A stretch of DNA of 64,000 bases from Cristatella mucedo (taxonomy: Eukaryota; Bryozoa; Phylactolaemata; Cristatellidae). A program made the translations under genes and the position numbers. The number at the start of each line of letters is the position of its first letter. Position 1 is the stretch's first letter. Shown here in pieces: positions 1 through 10,325 of the stretch. The notes beneath the pieces were generated by a model that had not been told where the DNA came from, did not search any database, and worked only from the letters and a program-made list of their open reading frames with translations. The stretch spans positions 80,001 through 144,000 of the forward strand of contig WPIO01000074.1 in assembly GCA_009760855.2 (NCBI GenBank), given 5' to 3'.

Positions 1-699
1 AGTACCTGAACTCCAGTTTTGGTAGTCGTGCAGTCCTACACAGGCCTGCCATGTTAAAGATTACACTGTCGTATCCAAGATCCACGCTTACAAGTCTTAG
101 ATTGCACACGCGGTTAAATCAATAAGTTTAATTATCTAATTAATCCAGAGCAATAGATTAAATCCAGACTAATCGATTAGATCTCAGGGATTCCTGATTT
201 AATACCCAAGTCAAAGATTCTGCACAAAGCACTTTTAGGAAAATTACTTAGATCTTCCTGAATTGTGATAATTAGAAACCAGTTTATAAATTTTCTTTGC
301 CAAGGGAAATTTCACATGACAATTCTGATTTATTAATTACTGGGAAATTTCTGGCTCATTAGCTATGCACCCAAATGTAACTACGCAGAGTGACTTCTGG
401 GCTTTGCGAAGTAGTGATCGCTTTACTGCACGAATGTCGTCAGCATTCGAGAACGTGCTAAACTATATGACTCGACAGCGGCTTCACTTGTATATAGTCC
501 AGGCGCATGTCAGCCATGTGGCTGTAAACTCAAAACTCATTTTCTGCCGTGTTTCCTACAATTTTATAAACTGTACAGCTTTATACGACGGACTCGCTTT
601 CCTCGGAGTGGTCCAAGCGATTGCAGCACTCGCTTGTTTTGAGCTAAAGGCGAAGGCCACAAGGAATCGACATCCCAGCAAGTGACAAAGTCTTCTTTT
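1..699. other. AT-rich stretch, no recognised gene
   Basis: Mostly AT-rich sequence. A 106-codon plus-strand ORF (365-685, ATG start) has a hydrophobic stretch near its end, matches no family I know, and stops just before a LINE fragment. I see no splice or promoter support and do not call it a gene. Confidence 0.3.
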
Positions 700-1060
700 C
701 TACTATGAACTTTGCAGATGCTGTACAGAGAGCATTACCAATTGACTGCGGTAGCATCCGCGAGCAGCAGGCATAGTTTAAGCAGGTACGTACACACGGA
801 GGACGAGTTCAATAGACCCACGAGATGCCGTAATGAACAGGTACGTTTTACGCTTCTTTTGAAATGTCGCCATGTCAGGGGACGTTGTGACGTGCGTCAG
901 TAGTGAGCTCCAGGCTTTGAAAGCACGCGAACTAAAGGCACTGTATCCAACGGTTTTGAGGTTCGTACGATGTATGCCTACATGATTCGATTCAAAACAT
1001 CTGGTGGTACTAGTACTTCACCTGGTTGGGAGTAGTTCTAATAGGTAGGCTGGAGTCAGA
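700..1060 (-). mobile_element. LINE-A fragment (3' part of reverse transcriptase ORF)
   Basis: The reverse complement matches, with many changes, the C-terminal RT segment that is clearer at 9530-10325 and 60658-62560 (counterparts of 'LKSFGDRAFSSYAP' and 'AWNSLP'). Frames are broken and both the 5' part and the (ATT)n tail are missing. It is an old truncated copy. Confidence 0.7.
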
Positions 1061-1094
1061 TAATGGAGAACCTTAAAGAAAGTGACAGAACCTG

Positions 1095-1530
1095 GAAGTC
1101 AACGCGAGCAGCAGGCATAGTTTAAGCATGTACGTGTACACGAAGAAGAAATCACAAAGACCAAAGACTTTAATACAATTTACCAATTGCTTTAATAAAG
1201 AGACGTGGTTTAAGCTTCTTCTTTTTTTAAATTCGGCATGTAGAGAGACATTGTGACAAGCACCGGTAGCGAGCTCCAGGCTCTGGGAGAGCATAGGAAC
1301 TAACGGCGTGGTCTCCAACGGTCTTGAGGTTCGTACAAGGTATGGCTATACGATTTGAGTCAAAACAGCTGCTTGTACGATTCTCCGGAAGGTGGGGCGT
1401 AGTTCTGATAGGTTGGCTGGAGCCAGAGAATGAAGGGACCTAAAAGTTAGTGACGGAACCTTGAATTCGATGTCCTACTTGATTGGGAGCCAGCGACGGT
1501 CAGTGAGAGACGCGAAAAGATGCGTCAATT
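1095..1530 (-). mobile_element. LINE-A fragment, second adjacent copy
   Basis: A second minus-strand LINE-A piece lies directly after the first and overlaps it in content, so it is a separate insertion or a local duplication. It includes the counterpart of the 'GCTTGACTGGGAGCCAGTGC' region seen at 48131 and 61190. It is degenerate. Confidence 0.65.
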
Positions 1531-1996
1531 TCGACATTCACGACAGACGACTACTCTGGCCTCCTCAGGTCAAACGTCAGGCCTCCTCAGGTCAAATCCT
1601 AACTTCGCTGGTTTTCTATTCTTAAGTATTTCGCACTATTTATTTATGTTGCTGACGATTATGCACCTAATTTCACTAATATAATAATAATATATATAAT
1701 ATATAATAATATAATAATTTCTAATTTCACTTACGTTTCCGCATGCGAAAAACAATGTCACTCTACACACTCTAACCTCCAAGTTGGCTCTTCACAGATA
1801 TTATCAGTTGGGGCAGCAGCACGCATCGGCAATGTTTTAGTGTCAAGATGAGTAGTCGTTCAAGGAAGGCCGACTGAAAAATGCGCATATCTTCTGTGCT
1901 GTAGTCGGCAGCGCATATGGCTTCTTCAGAGACTTCCTCATGCACGATGAGCTGAAATTGGGTCGAGATAAATATATCCTGTAGATAAATTTTCAC
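1531..1996. other. Intergenic or intronic, AT-rich, no gene seen
   Basis: Contains short TAATA tracts near 1680-1720. On the minus strand the reading frame of the exon candidate at 1997-2262 continues for about 74 codons beyond its stop (1772-1996). This could be chance or readthrough of a decayed longer exon. Confidence 0.25.
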
Positions 1997-2262
1997 TTAT
2001 TCTAAAACTAATCCTAGAGTGATTCGATACATGCCGATACACGACTGAACACAATCTTTCGTGCTAGCTATGCAAAATTCATGAAAATGTGAGCCATTGT
2101 TGGTCAGAAGTTCAATTTGCACGATTTGCTCGATTGAAACTTTCCTTTGTGCACTGTCGTATTGCCGCGACATTTTCGCCAGCGCTCGCTCGAGGTTTGT
2201 AGCGCCGGCTGTGTCAAGCATTACCAGTACGCAAGTTTGGACAGCGGCTTCTGCAGCCTCCA
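1997..2262 (-). CDS. Candidate terminal exon of a small secreted protein
   Basis: A minus-strand open frame of balanced amino-acid composition ends at a TAA (1997-1999). It has four cysteines, in the contexts VQTC, HEFC, KDC and QSC. An acceptor-like GGCTGCAG lies at its 5' side with a CTAAAC branch-like sequence further upstream. Entering there gives phase 1, which fits the phase-1 donor of the signal-peptide exon at 4398. Joined, the two would make a secreted protein of roughly 110 residues with four cysteines. No family is recognised. The polypyrimidine tract is weak and the intron (about 2.1 kb) holds LINE pieces, so pairing of these exons is inference; RNA data would decide. Confidence 0.3.
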
Positions 2263-2429
2263 GTGCTTCCTGTTGCGACACAGTTTAGCGGGAGGTTCAT
2301 TACTAATTACCTTCGTAATTAGTGTCGTCTCTAAAAGAGTGAATCTGATGGTTATCTCAAAATAATCAAATGGCCGCATCGACCTTCAGACAGGCTCGCT
2401 CAGGAATTTCTATTTTATTTACTCTTCCG

Positions 2430-2690
2430 CTAGCGATTATGGCTCGCCATTTTCAGCGGTCCTGAGCTGCTACTTCCAAGCTACTCACTACCTCAGTTGC
2501 TCTCCTGACTCTGCCGTGCTTCCCACTTTATCTTTGTTGCGTGAGACGAAGTCTGTCGGCTAACGATTGCGTACCGAAAGCCGCTTAGGCTGCGAGTGCG
2601 CTACGCACAACTCTCCTGCAGAAAACCCGCGTGGTCTTTACGGCTTTGTGGAGTTACAGACGGAGATGCGTTACATTACATTACATAACG
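2430..2690 (+). mobile_element. LINE-B 3' end
   Basis: Matches the 3' end of LINE-B (compare 41250-41465): the C-terminal codons 'TESRLGCEC', then GTGGAGTTACAGACGGAGA and short ACATT repeats. Only the last quarter kilobase is present. Confidence 0.75.
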
Positions 2691-2844
2691 ATTTCTGTAA
2701 CATTATCTTAAAAACCTTTTTCAAAAGTCAGCATATGTTTAGAGCACTGATCATGAACTGCATGCACTGACTTGTCGAATGGGTATTGTTACGTTCGTGC
2801 TATGTGCCTGTGCATTAAATCGAGCAGAATAATTTGAATTAAAA

Positions 2845-3105
2845 ACGCATCCGCTCATTGCAGCTGCAGTATTCAGTGGGTCCTTGTTACTTGTCCTTTT
2901 CACGCTTATTTCACGGTTTGGACACTTCGCCACCATGTTAGCATGTCGACTGTGGGCAGGTCACCTTTAAGCATGTTATGCTTGTTGAAATTGAGTACTC
3001 TTATCACTAACTATTCCTTTGAAGCATATGTAATTTAAAGTGCCTAGAAAGAGATTAAGTTATCTGAAGGCAATGTACAAATGCACTGGTATCATTATTA
3101 GTAAC
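2845..3105 (+). mobile_element. LINE-A 3' end, diverged
   Basis: Contains 'AGTGGGTCCTTGT' (end of the RT ORF), the untranslated tail with GTGCCTAGAAAGAGATTAAG, and a decayed ATTATTA tail. It is 5' truncated and older than the 10-kb copy. Confidence 0.7.
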
Positions 3106-3605
3106 TAGTGGCTACCGTTGTACGAATTTAGGCTGTTCCGTGCAGTGGGCTCTCTGTGACTCGGCTGATGAGGTTGTCTGCCCTGGTGTCCGCGGGGCTG
3201 ACAGGTGCTGTGCGCGGCCACGATGTTAGGCCTCTGGCCGAAAAGCCATCGGCCATCGGTCATCGCGGTGTGGGAAATTCAAAATAAGGGCTCTTTTCTG
3301 AAATGCCAGCACTCTAGTCGATCTTTTTGCCTCCTCTAGCCGTCGGAGTCTTTCCGCGAATAGAGGCAGTGGAGTTCTCAGCCACGTCTGCCGCCGACAG
3401 CGCACAAGACTGAGTGCATTCTAATCGTGCCTCGGTGCACTGCAAAGACGTCATGCGTTGCCTTGCAGATAAACATGAGCCTCGTCGGGTCAAGGAATGG
3501 AGAGCGTCATTTTAAATTTGCCGCTACAAGTTTGCGCAAATTGTGATAATTAAAGGAACCTTTTTTAACATAGAAAGGCTTGCTCGAAAAAAGAAGACTT
3601 CGATT
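3106..3605. other. No gene seen
   Basis: Moderately GC-rich unique sequence without a coherent open frame, splice pair or recognisable repeat. Confidence 0.3.
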
Positions 3606-3609
3606 CTTG

Positions 3610-3745
3610 ATGCCGAGCTGATATGGTACAGCGGTTAAGGTTCTCGCCTCGACCAAGGTCTGGCTGAGGTCATGGGCTCTAGCCCCCAGGCATATGTGAA
3701 GCGCCAGAATAAATATTAATCTCTCTTAGGTTGCTATTCAAATAA
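3610..3745 (+). mobile_element. tRNA-derived SINE
   Basis: The head has RNA polymerase III-like A and B boxes (TGGTACAGCGGTTAAGG and GGGCTCTAGCCC). After it comes a short body with GTGAAGCGCCAGAATAAAT..TTAGG, which resembles the 3' end of LINE-A. It does not fold as an intact tRNA. A relative on the minus strand lies at 20460-20690. A tail shared with a LINE is the usual sign of mobilisation by that LINE. Confidence 0.55.
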
Positions 3746-3750
3746 ATTAC

Positions 3751-3787
3751 ACACACACACGCACGCACGCACACACACACACACACG

Positions 3788-3826
<39 letters not shown>

Positions 3827-3827
3827 C
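3751..3827. repeat. (CA)n / (TA)n compound microsatellite
   Basis: Alternating AC dinucleotides with occasional G, followed by TA dinucleotides, directly 3' of the SINE at 3610. Confidence 0.95.
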
Positions 3828-4200
3828 CAGTTCTTGCTAAATGAAGAGACTTTTGGTTGATTTTATAAAACTATTCTGCTCCGATTGATAGAAAAATATA
3901 GAACAGGAGTGGGCACTCGCTGAGATCGTGTGCTCTGGGTAAGCGACTCAGACTCAGCCTTGCTCTTCGACCTTCATCGACCTTCTCAGCCTTGCTCTTC
4001 GACCTTCATCTTCTCGTCGACCTTCAGGCACCAATAACCACACAAACGGTGACTCTAGCGAATCTAGTATCTGCGATTTTAGTCACCAGTCAGAAGTTTC
4101 ACGTTCAGCGGATTAGAAAGCATCGTCAGTGATTTTTCAATGAGTAATGGACACTGGATCAGAAAAAACTCTCTTGCAAAATTCAACCGATAAAAACGAG

Positions 4201-4254
4201 ATCGCTGCTTTTATTGAATATGTGCGAAAGCACATATTCAATAAAAGCAGCGAT
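4201..4254. repeat. Perfect inverted repeat, 25-bp arms, GAAA loop
   Basis: The arms 4201-4225 and 4230-4254 are exact reverse complements separated by GAAA (4226-4229). As RNA this would be a long hairpin with a GNRA-type tetraloop. It borders an AAAAT-rich tract and lies in the putative intron of the 4398-4487 exon. Confidence 0.95.
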
Positions 4255-4380
4255 AATAAAATAGCGATAAAATAAATAAAATAAAATAAAATAAAATAAT
4301 AAAATAAATATAAAATAAGTGATAAAATAAAATAGATAAAATAATATATAAAATAAAATAGATAAAATAGCGATAATAAA
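4255..4380. repeat. AAAAT/AAATA low-complexity tract
   Basis: Irregular repeats of AAAAT, with GCGATAA near both ends that echoes the adjacent hairpin arm. Tyr/Phe-rich reading frames here are artefacts of composition. Confidence 0.85.
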
Positions 4381-4397
4381 TTGCACCCCCTGCTTAC

Positions 4398-4487
4398 CTT
4401 GCTGATTTGCAGAATCGCCGGATCGCAGTAGAAAAGCCATTGTAGCGTAGAGAACAAGTATCAGTGTCATCTTCTGGTTGTGTCACT
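4398..4487 (-). CDS. Signal-peptide exon of an unidentified secreted protein
   Basis: On the minus strand the exon is bounded by an acceptor (TTTGTACTTGCAG, exon from 4487) and a strong donor (CAAG/GTAAGC, exon end 4398). The ATG is at 4470-4468. It opens MTLILVLYATMAFLLRSG, followed by DSANQQ: a classic hydrophobic signal peptide with a likely cleavage site around SGDSA/NQQ. The exon ends in phase 1, common for signal-peptide exons of secreted proteins. The acceptor before the ATG implies a further upstream non-coding exon. The downstream exon is uncertain; 1997-2262 on the same strand is phase compatible. The mature function is unknown. Confidence 0.5.
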
Positions 4488-4489
4488 CT

Positions 4490-4795
4490 GCAAGTACAAA
4501 GGCTTGAAATATCTTAATTGAGCTGATACGACATCAATTGTAATACAAGGTATTCATTTATTTGCTAAGGGCGCTACGCCTGAAGCAACATGTCCGACTA
4601 GATAACCGGCGGCTGTAAACGGTAAACTCTAAGCTCCAAATGCTGAAACCCTAATTAATTATCCCTAATTAGTGTATTAAACCTAAAATATAATCCTTAA
4701 ACATGAGCCCCAAATGCTGAATTCTAACGTTAAAACCAAAAATATATTAATATTGTTACTGGCATTGTGACCATGGTAGGATCCACGTAGTAAAA
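4490..4795. other. No gene seen
   Basis: AT-rich unique sequence upstream (minus strand) of the signal-peptide exon; probably intron or 5' flank of that gene. Confidence 0.25.
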
Positions 4796-4796
4796 A

Positions 4797-5140
4797 TAAC
4801 ACATTTGCACAGCGCCCTTAGAGAACTGAATCTTTTTCCAGGCACTTTACAGATGCAGTATAGAAAGCCAAGCGGCAGGCATAGTATCAGCAGGTACATA
4901 CACACGAAGAACGAATCACAAAGACTAACCAAATGCTGAAACAAGTTTGAAACAAGTTGCGTTTTAAGCTTATTTTTATATGTGAGCAGGGACGTTGTGA
5001 CTAAAGTCGAAAGTGACTTCCAGGTTTTGAAAGCGTACGAACTACATGCACGGTCTCCAACGGTCTTGAGGTTCGTATGAGATACGGCTGAACGATTCAA
5101 GTCAGAATAGTAGGTTTTACGATCTTCGCACATCGCCATT
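4797..5140 (-). mobile_element. LINE-A 3' fragment
   Basis: The reverse complement includes RT C-terminal codons (TNLKTVGDRACSSYA) and the 3' tail ending in GTGCCTGGAAAAAGATT..AAGGGCGCTGTG. It is 5' truncated, with a partly open frame. Confidence 0.75.
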
Positions 5141-5204
5141 TATAGGTAAACATTGATGGCATGTCAATAGCGGCGACCGGCGAGCGAAGTAAAGTCGTTG
5201 AGAC

Positions 5205-5520
5205 GACGTCTATAGTCCGCGCTCAACGTTGCTCGACGCCCAAGCGAGCGCTCGGCGGCGGGCGAGCGCCATATACATTTAAAGCGCTAATTAATACAAA
5301 AATAGTTTTAAAGAATGCATAATATAATATAACCTTTAATTAATTGGTCAATCAATCTTACATCTAATTGTAATATATCGTTTAATCATAGTATTTAAAA
5401 GGTTAATGTTAGTTGATAAATTCGTTAATTATTAATTCTCGCGTTAACTAATAGACGACGTCTATAGACCGCACTAATGGTCGCTAGACGCCCAAGCGAG
5501 CGCTGGGCGGCGGGCGAGCT
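5205..5520. repeat. Pair of about 65-bp direct repeats flanking an AT-rich core
   Basis: Both 5205-5272 and 5454-5520 begin AGACGACGTCTATAG and continue through GACGCCCAAGCGAGCGCT to GGCGGCGGGCGAG, with about 80% identity by eye. Between them is a very AT-rich core of about 180 bp. The layout resembles a small mobile element or a local duplication. No coding capacity. Confidence 0.6.
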
Positions 5521-7600
5521 CCGTTTGCGATCCGGCCACTTGTGGGCGTTGGCTTTGGCCCACTGTCTCGGCCAAGACGGCGTGTAGCCCATCTACACGC
5601 TTGTACCCGAATGACGATCAAGCGTGCATGAGCACCCAAGCAAACCGATCCGTACGTCTTCGTAGTGTAGCGAGTGGCCGGCGGGGCCGTTTGAAGCTGA
5701 CACACTTCGATGGTAGCCAGGCACGGAGAAGACCGAGTCGCCGCTTCGCCGCGCTCCTAACGCCGCCATGCGCGAGCACGCGTATGGCGGATCTATCGCC
5801 GCGCAATTCATCGTCACGGTGCCGAAGATAGCCATCGGTACGCGCAAATCGCAGCCGGCTCAATGATAGCCGCGAACGTCCACCACGGCAGACAGACAGA
5901 CAGACGAACAGAAACAGAAGACCGGTACGATCAAAGTCGCGATCGCGAAGTGCCGGATCCACACCGTATCCACGGCCCAGCAGCTCAGCTCAGCGCGCAG
6001 CCGAAGGGGAAGAGACGCCGCCGGCTCGCCGCCGCCGCCGCCGCCGCCTCAGAAGCGGCGGAGGCGGCCGCGGCCGCGGCGAGCCGGCGCGCGCGCGCGC
6101 GCGTACCCGCGTGCCGTGGCGGCGACTCTCGCTCGCTCTCACTCGACGCGTTCGCTGTGCGGCGTTGCGGCGTGCGCTTGACCAGGGACGCGGCCCGCTC
6201 GCCGTCTACGCTCCGCGGCCTCCGACCTCCGTCCCGGATGCCGGTCGGGCGCGCAACAGTGTCGACGAATCGACGGCGGCAGCGCGCCGAGGCGTCTGTA
6301 CAGAGCGCTCGCTCGCGCCCTTCCTAGCAGCGTGACGCTATCGATCGCGTTCGAGACGTTCGCCTGGAGCGTGCGATCGGGGCACGTGCGCCGCCGCTCC
6401 AGTGTCTCGGCGAGTCGCGCTTGGCGAGTCGGCAGCTGCGAAGACAGCCTCGTCCGTTTGCAATGTCCGCGCTTCCTGGAAGCGGAAAGTGGTCGAGGCA
6501 ATTGAAAAGCAAAACGACGACGCTGACTCACGTGTCGCCATTCGCCGCTCAATCCGACGGTAGCGGCCGCGCGCGTCGGCCGCAGGTGCAAACGGCTATC
6601 GACCGAGCTCCAAAAACGCGAAAGAGGCGCACTCGCTGCTCTGTAGACCGCTTCAGCTTCCGCGAAGGTCGTTTGCGCGAGTAACTCGACTCGACTGGCG
6701 GTGCGCGCCCACCTGCAACATGCGGCGCTGCAGTAGCGAGCGAGAAAGAAGGAAGAGAGAGCTCTCCTTCCGTGAACGACAGTATCTCACGCGCGAAGGA
6801 AAGCCATTGTATCTCTCTGGCACGCGCGCGCGCGCCTTCGGCGGCCGCCCTTTGCGCGTCCATGTAGAGCTGTTCCGATATGTCGCAGCCGATTTTAAAA
6901 TTAGCCTGCAAAATAGCCCTATTTTTTCGAGTCGCGATGTGTATCGCTGGTTTGCGGTTTAGTTTGCGTCGCCTACTTGTCCCGATGAGTCGCTCGCAGT
7001 CACGAGTTTTTGGCGAAGGTGATCATTTTACATTGGCTTTTTACACTTTTACTTAAATTTTTTTTTTAAATTTTTAAACTTTTACTATTTACACTTTCAC
7101 TCGGACAAGCGAGTTAAGACGACTGTTGATTTAAATTTTATTTAGTAAACCACTGGACGCAGTTCGTAGTGTGGCCTCCGTTAACGTGTTGGCGATCTCT
7201 ACGGCAGCTGTTCGCTAGTCCCTTAAGGTAATGCTAAAACGAGGCGATACCGTTGGGATCGCTTTCGTCAGCCGCACGCGTTCTGACTCATCAGCGGACG
7301 AACGTCACAGTTCTTTCCGATCGCTGGAGATTTTTGCAACAGTTCCCTCCTCGCCGGGAAGCGCGCGCACGCCGGGAACAAAGCGCAGCACGCCGGAAAG
7401 CGCGACTGAGAAACTGCAGCAAGGCTCGACTCGCCCGCGAGCTGTCATCGCCAGCAGCAGCAGCAGAAGCACTTCCTGCGTCCTAATTTCTTCTTCTTTG
7501 TGTGCGCAACTGCTCGCAACCGCTGCGCTGTCCCCTTTTCCTGCGCGACTGCTCTTTAAGTGTTCTCACTTCGACGCTTCGTCGCCGCCGCGGCGTTAAT
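5521..7600. promoter_or_regulatory. CpG-rich block, possible promoter region, no recognisable gene
   Basis: Dense CpG with GCC/GCG runs (for example near 6020-6100) and overlapping open frames on both strands, as expected when GC content suppresses stop codons. None resembles a protein family. Possible donors exist (for example TTAAG/GTAATG near 7226), but no exon pair can be argued. A CpG island serving an unseen 5' exon is possible. Confidence 0.35.
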
Positions 7601-8950
7601 CTGTTAATCGTTAATCTTTGCTGATCGTTAATCTGTTAATCGAGATGATAGTCAGACGTTAATCTAGGCACCGGCTCACCGTGCAGCTACCAGGCGCTGA
7701 GCGCGCCAAGTCCGTAACCTAACACGTGCGTCACGACCGCATGGTTTCCAGCGTTTTGCGAAGCACCTGCAAACGAAGGCGCGCAAAGAGCGTCAAGATA
7801 AATGTGGCGCATGTGAGATGAAAGAAAATTTGTGCGACAGAAATAAAGCGACTATCTATAGTCTGCAATCTTAGCTCCTTCAAACGGTGGTTATCTTGTA
7901 GCGTTTCTTCAAACCGGAGTCGCGATTAAATGCCAGCATTTTGGGCTAACTTTCGAGGTACTAGGCAACCAAGCACAGTGTCATTTCCGATTTACTCGAA
8001 AATATTGTTTCCATCGTAATCGCAGCACTCTAAACGAGTCACCGGAGAGACTCCCGAATGTGCGTAAGTCATAGAATGAAATTTATTCGCTTTTTCTCCT
8101 TAGCGGCAGAGCTACGAAGGTAGCTACAATGCAGATGATGACATTAAGTTACTGACGGACAGCGGGGTTATGTCTCTCAGAACGCCACGCCACCAGGTTG
8201 AAGCGCTGCTTTACCGCAGAGCTGGGCTACGCCGACAGTAAGTAATGCAAACCAGGCAATATTAAAACCACTTCGTTCGAGGGCCTTGTTCCTCGAACCA
8301 GTCACGCGAGCCATCGATCGGCGAGTCACGTGAACCATCGATCGATCTGCTAATGCCAACAAAAAGCGGTCTCAAGCAAACAGGCGCCTGTCTCAAACGG
8401 TCTGGTTAATTAAGCAATCACCTTCTCCGCCACGTTCGCCGATAGGCTAACAATGTACAATTGCTCAACGACAGCCTAGCATACACGCACAACCTTTCAC
8501 CGCGCACGCGAACGTGCCTCTCAGCCTTCGCGGAGTCATTAAAGAAAGCAGACTGAAGTGTAGAGTGATTGCATGCATACATCCAATACTGCTGTTCCCT
8601 ATTATTTGTTTTCTCACGCGTGCAAGCACTGCTTCCGGGTGCAGCCGTCTCGAAGGGTAGCAGCACCTGAGCGCGGACGCTCCAGGCAGCGCCGAATTAT
8701 ATTCACCACCGATATAATCGGCTGTGAATTTAGCTTGCATGTCCCTGGACGTAGAAGTCAGGATTGGTGCAGCGAGAGTGCTTCAATTAATTAATTCCCT
8801 TCCGGAATTTGCGACCGCTTGATATGATCCGATGACGACTCATTTCACTCGGCGTTCGGCTGCCGACGTGCTGTGCGGAAGTTTAGCTAATCCGAACGCT
8901 CGCACGCTTAGCAATCAAATAGGCCCGCGCATCTTATTCGGCGGGCCTGT

Positions 8951-8954
<4 letters not shown>
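7601..8954. other. No gene seen
   Basis: Unique sequence of mixed composition with several GATCGATC clusters near 8310-8350. ORFs are short and show no family resemblance or splice context. Confidence 0.3.

Positions 8955-9027
<73 letters not shown>
8955..9027. repeat. (CT)n microsatellite
   Basis: Uninterrupted TC dinucleotides for about 73 bases, then a short TG run. Confidence 0.97.
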
Positions 9028-9035
<8 letters not shown>

Positions 9036-9529
9036 ATCCTGCGTTCGCCCCACCAACCGCTAGGCCATCAAATCTACGAGCGATGCGTTTAAAGCACTGT
9101 CAAACACTCGTTGTGACAATAGCTCACGTGGCCTCAGCCTCGGCGCAGAGTGAGAAGACAACTGTCACTAAGGTTCCATCTGAATCAGCCGGTGCCGCGC
9201 GACGTGCGCCATCGCCTGCATGCCGCCCAGCATGCAGGCCAAGTGCTCGGTGTCGCACAGATATTAGACATGAGTTGTTATTCGAACGCTCGAGAGCGTT
9301 AAACCACCGTCCACCTGGACCTACCGTCGCAGTCGGCCGGCGAATGCTAAGAATTCTCGCCGCAACTTTACTACTTCCGGTCGGCCGCCCGTAGGCGCTG
9401 GAGAGTCCCTAAACTTCCGTAAACTAAGTGTCCTCTCGCTAAAAAACCACGGGCTACTTATCCACTGCCATCAGATTGTCCACAAGAAGCTCAATCTTTT
9501 TCAGCTGACCAAGGCATAGGCGACGCCCT

Positions 9530-10325
9530 GCTCGTGCTACAAAACATCTGAGACTGTCTGCCAAATTAGGGCTTGTTTAGATAAGGATACCACGTCCAAG
9601 TTGGTCCATGCATTCGTGACATCTCGTCTCGACTTCTGCAACTCACTGCTTACTGGCCTACCAGCATGTGCGATCAGGCGATTGCAGCTGGTGCAAAACT
9701 CTGCAGCTAGGCTTGTCTGTCGTGAGCGTCGCAGTTGCCACATTACTCCACTTCTCGCCGACCTGCACTGGTTACCAGTCAAGCAACGGATTGACTTCAA
9801 GGTTTTGTCGCTCACTTTTAGGTCTCTTCATTCTATGGCTCCAGCCTATCTTTCAGAGATACTACCCCATCAGGCAAAGCATCGTACCACTCGCTTTTCG
9901 GAATCCAACAGTCTAGAAATACCTCGTACAAACCTTAAATCCTTTGGAGACCGTGCATTTAGCTCGTATGCTCCCACAGCCTGGAACTCCCTCCCGACCT
10001 GCATCAGAACATCCCCTGACCTGACCACATTTAAAAGAAACTTAAAAACATACCTATTTAGGACAGCATTTAGTGGGTCCTTGTGATTCGTCCTCGATGT
10101 GCTTATGCGTGCTGACACTGTTCATGCTGCCACTAACCACATTTGCATGCTGACCCAGTGCATGTAACCCCTAACCATGTTATTCATTTTGTTTGTTTTT
10201 CAAGCATGATTTTACTTACTATTCTATTGCGTATCACTTTGCAGCAAATGTAAAGCGCCTAGAAAGAGATTAAGTTCTCTGAGGGCGCTTTATCAAGTGC
10301 AATATTATTATTATTATTATATTAT
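9530..10325 (+). mobile_element. LINE-A, 5'-truncated, RT C-terminus with complete 3' end
   Basis: An open frame (9601-10086) encodes the C-terminal 'thumb/connection' segment typical of CR1/L2-clade reverse transcriptases: SRLDFCNSLLTGLP, RLQLVQNSAARLV, LHWLPVKQRIDFK and GDRAFSSYAPTAWNSLP, ending KTYLFRTAF. The 3' untranslated region ends GTAAAGCGCCTAGAAAGAGA, a further stem-complementary GGGCGCTTTATCAAGTGC, and then (ATT)n. It lacks the endonuclease and RT catalytic motifs and cannot be autonomous. It is among the youngest-looking LINE-A copies here. Confidence 0.92.

Noticed and set aside
3610-3690. Functional tRNA gene
   Set aside because: A and B boxes are visible but no cloverleaf with paired acceptor arms can be drawn; the same head recurs in SINEs.
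4137-4380. Phe/Tyr/Leu-rich continuation of the 4470 frame
   Set aside because: This is read-through of the donor into an AAAAT tract; the strong GTAAGC donor makes it intron.
5863-6911. Arg/Ala-rich frames of 100-150 codons on both strands
   Set aside because: Composition is driven by GC-rich DNA; no motifs, and frames on opposite strands overlap fully.
9601-10086. 161-codon frame as a host gene
   Set aside because: It matches the C-terminal part of CR1/L2-type reverse transcriptase and ends in a LINE 3' end; annotated as LINE-A.
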